From Actinomortierella ambigua (taxonomy: Eukaryota > Mortierellomycota > Mortierellomycetes > Mortierellales > Mortierellaceae), in contig JAAAJB010000748.1 in NCBI GenBank assembly GCA_016098155.1, positions 1-14,786 of the forward strand: a DNA stretch of 14,786 nt. The letters are read 5' to 3'. The position numbers were made by a program, and so were the translations under genes. Shown here piece after piece: positions 7,622-14,786 of this stretch (positions within the stretch are counted from its first letter, which is position 1; each line of letters begins with the position of its first letter). The notes under the pieces were generated by a model. The model worked only from the letters and a program-made list of their open reading frames with translations, was not told the origin of the DNA and did no database searches.

Positions 7622-9945
7622 ATGCATGTCAAACCCGTGGGACACAGGTGTGACAGACAGACACCACAAATTAGGCGCTCGGATTTGGATAATCTTTCTC
7701 ACCAACTTTCATTACACCTCACCTACCTCGCCTCCCACGCCCCCACCCCCAAAAAAGGCAGATATTGGAGACATGGCACACCAGGACCCAGTACGAGCAA
7801 TGTAACAACAAAGGCACCCACAGGCACCTGGGTGGAGAAGGATGGAGTGAGGACTGCAACTAGAGAAATAAAAAGTCATTGTCTCTTCGTTGGTAGTTGC
7901 ATTCATTGACATTCTCTTTTTTTTTTTTTTGTCATGACATGTCCAGGGCATCATCACGGTGGTTTCAGACCAGCCACGCGCTGCCAGCGACGACGATGTC
8001 ATGAGCCAGCTGGCTCGACTACCAAAGGTATTGGAAAACAACGTTGAAGTGATGACACTCGTAATCCCAAATGGACAAAGGAGTCTGACCACCATCCCCG
8101 CCCGCTATCAGTTCGTACCATTGATAACTCCAGAAGCCCCTTCGACGTTCTCGCTAGCCAGCATGTTTGGAACGCTGGCTGCTCACGAACCAAGCCCAGC
8201 AGCATACGGTATTGTTTTTTGGTTTGTTTGTTTCCTTGTCAGCAAGATATCCTAGCTATCCAACACTAGGCGGACCAGAAACGCACCCACCCACTCTGAT
8301 GTACATGCTGTACTCATGTTTGTATATTCCAATCCTATCCAACACAAAACAAAAATCCACAAAAATAGGCTCAGGATGGTCATCGCCAGTAGGAGAGCGG
8401 ACATCGACAACACCCGCGGGAACAGCAGGAGGAGGATTCGGCTCAGCCTTTGATGCCGACATGTTGGCCGACATCTTGATCCAATATCAAGCTCATGCCA
8501 AGACGTGTTTCCAAGAGATTCAGGAACACCAACGATCGCTTGGCACTAAGATTCGTCACCTCGACACCGTCGCCACGCAGGCCCTACATAGCCTTTTAGC
8601 CGTCCAGTATCAGACCCGAACTCATGTCGACCAACTGCACTTTGGTAAGGGCATCTACTCCCTCCCTCGAAGGATCAGAGAAGACGAGGAGAAGGATGGA
8701 AGCGAAGAAAGCGGAGATAATTCGAGGATGGACAAAAAAAACGGAAGCGCTATGCTTTTTTTTTTTTTTTTTTTTTGTATTAACAAAAAAAAACGCTTTG
8801 ACCGTTTATCCCTAGTTCACACACTTGCACGGCAGACAGAAACCATGTCCAAGACACTAGCAGTAACACTGGAAAAGCTCTCCAGGATAGTGGTGATGCA
8901 TGAGGAAGGAAGGGATGACCTCCAAGGTGGCCCTAGTCTCAACGCCACCACCACCAACAATAACAACAGCCTAGCAAGCCTGTTACCACCCCTCGACAAG
9001 GAACGATACCCCCATCTCCACGCCTTCTTCGCCCAACCTTTCCAACCATCGGCTTCGCTCCTAGCCCCACGGCCAGCTCCCCCGCCCACAACAACGCTGA
9101 TCAGCCCCTCGCCCTCCATCGCCGGGTCCTTGTCGACCATGACGCTGGCAACGGCAACAACAGCGGCAACAACCCTGACCTCACCCACACCGCCTTTGGT
9201 CCGGTCGGGCGCCTCGAGTCCTGGAGGGACGAAGCTCATCTCCAGTGCACTCCCTGCAACGACCTCCATGACTACCATCACATCCACCACCTCTTCTTCC
9301 TCCATCGACCCTGTCTCATCCCTGTCGTATTCGGGTCACGCCTTGGGCAAGACGGGGAAGCCCTTGACGGGGACCGCGAAACCGTCGTCCGAGATGCTTG
9401 CCGCCCCGACGAGCCTGAACGGCGGTGCGAATCTTGCTCTGGAACAGAGCGAGGTCGGCGGTGATCGACCGCCAGGTGTGGCCCATGGGACCTCAACCAC
9501 AACAACAACAACAACAACGAGTGCACCCCTCCAGCCCGCGCCACCTTTGTCGTCGACGTCCATGAGTAGCCGCACACCGATGAGTATGTCCGTGACGACA
9601 GGGTCTTTGGAGGATGGATCGGGAGCAGGAGGCGGAGGTCTCGGGGTCGTCGACGGTCTGTCGGGTCTGATGTCGATGCTGACACGGACGATCAACGACG
9701 GGGCGAGCACTCTCGCGGGTATGGGCCAGGAGATCCAACGACAGGCAGGCGGTGGCGGCGGCGGCGGTGGAAGCGGTGGTGGCATCACTGGTCATCATCC
9801 GCCCGCTGTGACGACAGACGTTGGCGAGGTGGATAGATCTAAAGGATCGACCTCGACGACCACAACGGGACTGGTCAGTGAGGCGACCGAGAACTTGCGC
9901 CGGTTGGCCCGAACACCAAGTCTACGGCGTCTAGGACGTTCTTAG
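7622..9945 (+). CDS. BORCS5: BORCS5/LOH1CR12-like BORC subunit with long low-complexity tail
   Basis: In animals BORCS5 (myrlysin) is the membrane-anchoring subunit of BORC, which recruits Arl8 and kinesin to lysosomes. The fungal role is presumed similar, on the vacuole or endolysosome. Proposed exons are ?7622-7846, 7947-8027, 8112-8208, 8369-8644 and 8816-9945; the last four sum to 1,584 nt in frame. Spliced, they read GIITVVSDQP, then DDDVMSQLARLPK joined to FVPLI, like the family pattern IVVV..DPDV..L..IP.F.PLL. A helical segment from DADMLADILIQYQAHA to HVDQLHF follows, joined to VHTLARQTETMSKTLA, then LASLLPPLDKERYPHL, again in family order. Donors are GTGAGG, GTATTG, GTATTG and GTAAGG. 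The roughly 300 residues after about 9045 are Ser/Thr/Gly/Pro-rich, including a seven-Thr run (from ACA repeats) and a Gly8 run; animal BORCS5 is about 196 residues. Exon 1 is inferred: EKDG|GIITV joins in phase, but no MGxxxS myristoylation start is clear. An ATGGG at 7551 is an alternative start. Assignment is by remembered pattern, moderately sure. Confidence 0.72.
8028..8111 (+). other. 84-nt intron of the BORCS5-like gene, frame-preserving
   Basis: It begins GTATTGG, ends GCTATCAG and has a CTGAC branch site about 20 nt before the acceptor. It is phase 0, a multiple of three, and has no in-frame stop. Removing it brings RLPK directly next to FVPLI, restoring the family spacing; that is the main evidence that it is spliced. 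Confidence 0.7.
8645..8815 (+). other. 171-nt intron of the BORCS5-like gene, frame-preserving
   Basis: The donor is TTTG|GTAAGGG and the acceptor TTATCCCTAG, with a TTTGACC branch-like site. It contains a 21-nt T run (8756-8776) that would encode poly-Phe if retained. It is 57 codons long with no in-frame stop. Removal joins HVDQLHF to VHTLARQTE within one predicted helix, as expected for the family. Confidence 0.75.
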
Positions 9946-10304
9946 AAGACGAAAGAAAAAAACTATACGACTAAAAAAAAATTCTTCACCTTATGCTTGG
10001 CTGTTGTATAATGTGTGTTCTTATTTTTTTTCGTAATCCCTCAAAAAAGAATGATACCTCTTTCACACGTCCCGCCCACATCCCAACATCTGGCCTCAAC
10101 ATCTACTATTACACCCTGCTTAGGCGAGTAAAAGAGTTGTCCGAGTATGAGAAGAGCGAATTCCATGAACAAGTGTAATATCATACTTTTTTTCGTATAA
10201 GTAGTCAAGAATCTCTTATGCTATATTGTGAAGTTGGGAGGGGAGGCATGTTTCTTGAGAAAACCTCAAGCGGTACACACACAAAAAAAGGACTCGCTCT
10301 ATCA
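9946..10304. other. Convergent 3' intergenic spacer
   Basis: This spacer of 359 nt separates the stop codons of the BORCS5-like gene and the carotenoid oxygenase. It is A/T-rich with short A and T runs. It contains a perfect 6-bp inverted repeat (CTTGAG and CTCAAG around a 5-nt loop) at 10254-10270, which could form a small hairpin in either 3' UTR. No canonical polyadenylation hexamer is obvious on either strand, and I see no gene. Confidence 0.6.
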
Positions 10305-12615
10305 TCATGCGGTGAGACTATTCACGAAAACGCCGTGAAAGTTGTGGGGCGAGATATGGCCATCCTGCATATCAGCGCGAGCGATCTCGTTCATGGTCAT
10401 GGCATCAAGAATGAGCAAGAAGCCAGTCCGGGTCCGTCCGTTCAAGACAATCGACAGCAGCACGCCCTGTCCTTCGTCCGTCGCATCCGGGGCCGGCACA
10501 AACACGGGCTCGGAGGGTGTGCACTGGTCCTCCATCCAATACTTGTACGCGGCCTGCGAGTTCTTCCCAGCGCGCTTGATCTGGTCCAGGTCGACCCGGA
10601 TCAGACGGTCGTAGATCAGCGAGGGGGTCTTGCCGGACCGGTTCACACCGTATGTGTACCGGTACGGCCGGAGGTACCGCGTTGGGTTCATCGTCGGCAG
10701 CTCAAAGTTGTTGGCCTCGTCCAGCTCAAAGTCCACCGCGGCGGGTGCTGGTGTCGGTGGCTGGCCCTTTTCCCGGTTGGTCTTGGACACCTTGGCGTGA
10801 CGCGAGACTTCGCGCAGGCGGTAGCGGCGAAGGACGGCTTGTTGTGGGGGCTTGCCCTTGGGGTCGCGGAGGTTGTCGACAAAGTAGTCGCCAATCACCG
10901 TGTGGTCCTATTACGACGAGGGTTGTTTTCGTTTTTTGTAGAATCGTGCGTAACGAAGCAAGGAGGGGTTGTGGGTTAGTCACAAGTGGAGGAATATGGA
11001 GAAGCAAAACCACAGTAAAACAAGTAATATTCATTCATTACCTTGTAGGCTGCAATGTCGATAACAACATCGTCATCTTCGTCCCAAGCATTGATGGTGT
11101 GGAAGGCATAATAGGGATCGGCCTCAAACGTGGCAACATGGCGACCACGATGGCGATCGACGACATAGAACTGGCACTTGAGATTGGGGTTGTGCGCCGC
11201 AAAGGATTCCCAGGCATTGCCGTACCAGAGCACACTCAGACCCCAGGCCTTAAAGTCGCACTGCCAATGACAAACAACGACATAGCGCTTGGTCAGCGCA
11301 AAGCTGTGCATGTATGTCGGACGTGGCGACTTGATCTCGGCCAAGACATCGATATCGGGTTCGGCGTGATGACCCTTGTGCGAGCCACGGATCCGCACAA
11401 TCTTGTACAGGGCCGTGGGACCAAACGTCAACAGGCTCGTAAAGTACTCGTTTGTCTCGGGGTCGATGCACGGATGGGCCGGCGCCAGGTTGGACGAGCC
11501 GAGCGAATCGTCCAGGTACCCATAGTTAAAAATCCGAATCGGCTCGAGCGTGTCTGGATCGAGCTCTTGCAGGGCATTGCCGTCCGTGGTCGTGATCAGA
11601 TTCCGCAAGGGTGACTTGCGCTCGGACACCTTCTTCTTCTCGTCCGCGCCCTGTCGGAGACCCGGAAAGTTTGGCGTGAACATGACGTTGACGTTGACGT
11701 TCGTTCCCTCCATCTTCTCGCCCGTGCCCATCGTCGCGGCCTTGAACGTTGTGAAGAACTTTTGGAAGATGGTCTTGCAAGGGTCACGCTGACAAAAGGT
11801 CACTCCTGTCACGTTTTCGGCTGTTTTGTAACGCTCCCGCAGGTCGTCTGACGTGTTGCGCGAGCGGTACGTTACTCGACCGCCTTTGTGGATCTCGTAC
11901 TTGTGGACTATTAAAAGAAGAGAAAGGGATGACGGTGGAGCAGGAAGTGAGGAAAACGGACATGGAGGCAAAGAAGCATTGTGTATGGGAAAAATGAGTA
12001 CAAATTAGAGGGGAGGGGGGGGGGAATGCAGAAAAATAAACAGAGGAAGGTTATCCACAACGACATCCTCGGACGGGGGAGGGGTCATCGAAACTTCCCC
12101 CCCCCCCTACTTCAAAAAAGACGCTTCTCAGCAACGACAGCAACATACGTTGGGCCAGTCCATCAAACCAGTGCTGAATATGAACATCCTTGCCCGCATC
12201 CGACTTGAGATCGTAATTTCTATGAAAGAAGCAGCCATGAGAAGAGAAAATACCATGGTGGTCAATTCAGGACTCACCCCTCAAACCGATCCCACGAACA
12301 CAACCCAGCGTGAATGATGGATTCCATAACTTACCCTGGTCCGGAACGGTAGAGCGAGCCCTCGAGCCACGAAGGAATTGCTCCCTTGACCTTGAGGGTG
12401 ACTGGCTCGACCACCTCGGGGCAGTTTTCGTACCCGGCAGCAATGGGCCAAGCTTTGTTCGAATTGGCGGCGGAATTCTTGTTCCCATTGCCCGAGTTCT
12501 TGTTTCCATTGGTAGAATTCTTGTTGTTGTTGGCCGAAGTCTTGTTGGCGTTGGCCGAAGCCTTGTTGGCTTTAGCAGCAGCCTTGGCCTTGGCAGCCTT
12601 TGAATTTGGTGCCAT
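10305..12615 (-). CDS. Carotenoid cleavage oxygenase (RPE65/BCO/torulene dioxygenase superfamily)
   Basis: These non-heme Fe(II) enzymes cleave a carotenoid or apocarotenoid double bond to aldehydes; in fungi the products include retinal, neurosporaxanthin precursors and, in Mucoromycota, trisporoids. The substrate cannot be read from the sequence, and a stilbene-cleaving relative is possible. Exons are complement(12335..12615, 12149..12219, 11042..11907, 10305..10907), about 606 residues. The four iron-ligand histidines are present: PAHPCID (H262), TYMHSF (H318), AFHTINAW (H387) and PHNFHG (H597). Other family motifs are SWLEGSLYRSGPG (about 82-94), HWFDGLAQLHKYE (about 110-122) and SEPVFVP. 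Introns have branch-like and GT..AG signals; the 134-nt one contains GTGACTAACCC. Residues 5-54 are an Asn/Lys/Ala/Ser repeat, probably disordered. I chose the ATG at 12615 because a CT-rich leader precedes it, although the frame stays open upstream to about 12876. The first junction is anomalous: the family residues RFEG after GPG lie inside the first intron (see findings). Three stops, TGA TGA TAG, end the frame. Confidence 0.9.
12452..12603 (-). repeat. Degenerate coding repeat, N-terminal Asn/Lys/Ser segment
   Basis: Within exon 1 of the carotenoid oxygenase, units of about seven to eight residues of the type NKxSxNxN recur (for example ANANKTSAN, NGNKNSGNGNK). They arise from imperfect repeats of roughly 21-24 nt. 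Part of the tract begins as Lys/Ala repeats (KAAKAKAAAKANK). The segment lies outside the catalytic beta-propeller and probably varies in length between strains. Confidence 0.7.
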
Positions 12616-12745
12616 GTCGGGTCTTGAAAATGTTTGGGGCGGAGGAAAGAGGTTCAAGGAAAGAGGGGAAGGGGGAAGAAGAAGTAAGAAAGAAGGAAGG
12701 AAGACGGAAGAGATCAGGGGGAGGGGATTGGCCTTTATGCAACTG
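12616..12745 (-). promoter_or_regulatory. CT-rich leader and CCAAT box of the carotenoid oxygenase gene
   Basis: On the transcribed strand, about 12630-12710 is almost purely pyrimidine (CTTCC and CTTT units), a common core-promoter and leader type in fungi. A CCAAT pentamer lies at 12731-12727, about 115 nt before the ATG, next to CATAAAGG. No other ATG occurs between these elements and the start codon at 12615. The promoter role is inferred from position. Confidence 0.35.
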
Positions 12746-14786
12746 GCAGACGGTGTGCAAAGTAAAGGACGGTCTAATGGAAGGAGGAGGAGGGAAAGGG
12801 GGATGGGGGAGGAAAGTGCGCCTGTTCGCCCATAAAAACACGGGCTTATTATCATATGCGGTGTGGTGGTGAACACAAACCACCTCGACTTGGGTGTATT
12901 CTCTCGGTCGAATGCTCCGATGATGCTCCATCTCGGTTATCTCGGTTGTTGCTTACTCCACTCCCTCGATGCCCCTTCTTTGCAGGTCTTTTGTCATTCT
13001 GTCTTTCTCGATGCTCTCTTCCCGCGCGGGGTTGATTACGATTCAGCGTTTACCTGTTGCTGCCAGACTAAACTAGTGGAAACCCTCAATGCTTGCATGC
13101 CAACTTACAATAGCTCACCATCCTTGTGGTGTTCTGTATAGTCCTGTAACATAAGCAAACCCTGTTTTTAGTGCTCTCATCTTTGCAAGAGAAAGTGGTG
13201 TGCACCATCTCTTTTTGCTATTTGACTTTAGAGATGGGAGCTACCTTCTCTTTTTTTTTTCCCACAGGGAAGGGGGGATCGGGACATCGCCATCCATGTT
13301 GCCCTTGTACTCTGTCAGTCTCCGTGAGTACCATAACAGTGACACTTTTGTAGTACGTGGTACAGTGCCATATTTTTGCACTGCAATAGAGGCACCTGCG
13401 CGCTGCTCTCATTGAGGGTCCCTTTGCTCAGTCAAATCTTATTTTCCTCATGCTCCATGCTCTGGCATTTGTGCTCCCTCCCCTCCCCCTCCCCCAATCT
13501 GCCCTCAAGACATCACTAGTCCCACATGTAGCAATAAACGCATCTTCGGACATGGATCCCGCTCACGAGTGGGAGAGAGGTAGAGAATTAGCGATAGAGA
13601 GAAAGAGAGGAGAGAGGATTATCTTTCTACTCCCCTTTTTTGAGATGGACATGACGACGAGTGGGGTTCACACAGACATGGGAAACCCCGTCGTGGGTGC
13701 TGCATGTCCATCTTGCCCCTTGAACATTCTACTTTAACCTTTTGCTCCCTTTCTGAAAGAACAAGATTCAACCTTCACCTCACCCGTCCCCCCCCCCCTT
13801 TTTTTCGCTTTCCCATCGTTTTCGTTTCGCCATTCTCAACGCAGGTATGGTGGTGCCCATGATGATCATCGTCATACTACGGAAAGGCCAAAGGAGCAAG
13901 TTAGTGGTTTAGAACAGTCGCAAGTCCAACTTCACCACAGACACAAGCCCCTGTCTTTTCACTGTGTCGTGCCATGTGTATGTGGATTAGTGTGCATTGT
14001 GTGTGTGTGGTGTGCTGTAGTAATGCAGGAGGAGCGCGTTGTTGACAATGTTGGCTCACAAAGAAAAACAAACCAGACAACATGATATTTCGCCGATAGT
14101 ACGGACGAAGAGGGGTCATGGAGAGCTTGAATGACATGGCGGTAAAAAGGATAAAAGAAGGGAGAGAAGGGCATAGGGGGAGAGTGGGAGAGTGAGAGTA
14201 GGAGAGCGAGAGTGGGAGGGTCAGATAGGAGTACGAGCTTACAGTAAGGAGCATGCAGTGCTACAATGCGATGAACAGCTGACTACACCATGCGTTCCGA
14301 GAACATGTTCGCCACAGAACGTACACACCAAAGAAGCATCGAGGCTCGAGTTCTCGCCCGTCCATACCTCTTCCTTGCCCGAGGTCTGGGCACAGCGTCG
14401 CATTTTCCTCCCCTCCCTCCTGCCCTCCCCCTTTTCTTTATCGCTGGGCCATACAGCGAAAATAGGTGTCCTGGACTGTGCAGCGTGTGAGTGAATAAAG
14501 ACTACAACAAGCGTATACTACACTGACATGGTGCTCTTTGTCATACCTGTTTCTGCGTCCTTTCTGAAGAAAACCACAGCTCGTTGTAGTGCAATCTAGC
14601 CGCCGGAGATGTCCAAACAAAACTCCACTCTCGGCCCTTTTCCTCTCCATCTTCTTTGAGCCTTTCTCCCGAGGGGTGTAAGTGTATGTCACACAAGTCT
14701 ATCCTGGCTCTTTTCTTTTTTTTTTTTTATTTTTTTATATTTCTTAAAAAAAAAATTGATATACATACAATAAATAACCGATCATA
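12746..14786. other. Right-hand intergenic region
   Basis: I see no recognisable gene family here. Short open frames occur on both strands but lack family motifs. The region contains a C run near 13788-13798, GA-rich DNA at about 14160-14220 (a CT-rich leader when read on the minus strand), and AT-rich DNA with T and A runs from about 14711 to the end. One possible short spliced gene is listed separately at 13775-14137. Confidence 0.5.
13775..14137 (-). CDS. Candidate small two-exon protein with CT-rich leader
   Basis: An ATG at 14137 in the context ACCGCCATG follows a long CT-rich leader (about 14150-14225), the same style as the leaders of the two supported minus-strand genes. It opens 26 codons (MSFKLSMTPL, then RPYYRRNIMLSG and three Phe) to a donor TTT|GTGAGCC at 14059. 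An excellent acceptor follows at 13877: ACTAAC branch site, pyrimidine tract, CCGTAG. In phase 0 the next exon reads YDDDHHGHHHT and reaches a TGA at 13775-13777, giving 59 residues. The first exon resembles an Arg-rich stretch leading into a membrane segment, as in small mitochondrial inner-membrane proteins, but I cannot name a family. The second exon is not convincing as a conserved C-terminus, so the true second exon could differ. Confidence 0.25.

Noticed and set aside
8167..9945. Single-exon reading of 592 codons
   Set aside because: Its start lies in an out-of-frame reading of an exon and then runs through two introns, including a T21 run read as poly-Phe. The spliced model restores family spacing.
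10218..11614. Long plus-strand open frames (253 and 320 codons)
   Set aside because: They are shadows antisense to carotenoid oxygenase exons 4 and 3, which contain the iron-ligand histidines.
14711..14786. AT-rich right edge considered as an origin or element end
   Set aside because: Only homopolymer runs are visible; there is no inverted repeat pairing with the poly-A run near the left edge and no target-site duplication.

Overview
The window looks like nuclear DNA of a filamentous fungus. Genes are separated by long intergenic stretches rich in microsatellites and homopolymers, and interrupted by spliceosomal introns with GT..AG ends and CTAAC/CTGAC-type branch sites. Coding exons favour G/C at third positions, and leaders are CT-rich. 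A chitin-precursor enzyme and a carotenoid cleavage oxygenase fit a fungus. An early-diverging lineage (Mortierellomycota/Mucoromycota) is my guess from intron style and low-complexity protein tails; it is not proven by the sequence.

Three genes can be supported. (1) 444-3043, minus strand: UDP-N-acetylglucosamine pyrophosphorylase (UAP1/QRI1), two coding exons split by an unusually long 1,055-nt intron, with a probable second intron in the 5' leader and a promoter carrying a CCAAT box and an A/T-rich TATA-like element near 3703-3780. (2) About 7622-9945, plus strand: a multi-exon protein whose conserved part matches the BORCS5/LOH1CR12 subunit of the lysosome-positioning BORC complex, followed by a roughly 300-residue low-complexity tail; its first exon is uncertain. 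(3) 10305-12615, minus strand: a carotenoid oxygenase of the RPE65/BCO/torulene-dioxygenase superfamily with all four iron-binding histidines. Its first exon-intron junction is odd. Genes 2 and 3 are convergent, 359 nt apart.

The rest (1-443, about 3714-7621 and about 12750-14786) is mostly intergenic, with simple repeats, palindromes and two weak candidates for short spliced genes on the minus strand (5213-5660 and 13775-14137). The three recognised genes belong to unrelated processes (cell-wall precursor synthesis, lysosome/vacuole positioning, apocarotenoid formation), so I see no operon-like or cluster logic. I found no clear evidence for a new multi-gene system. The most interesting items are the splice anomaly in the carotenoid oxygenase, the retention-tolerant introns and long tail of the BORCS5-like gene, and the palindrome-bearing upstream region of UAP1.
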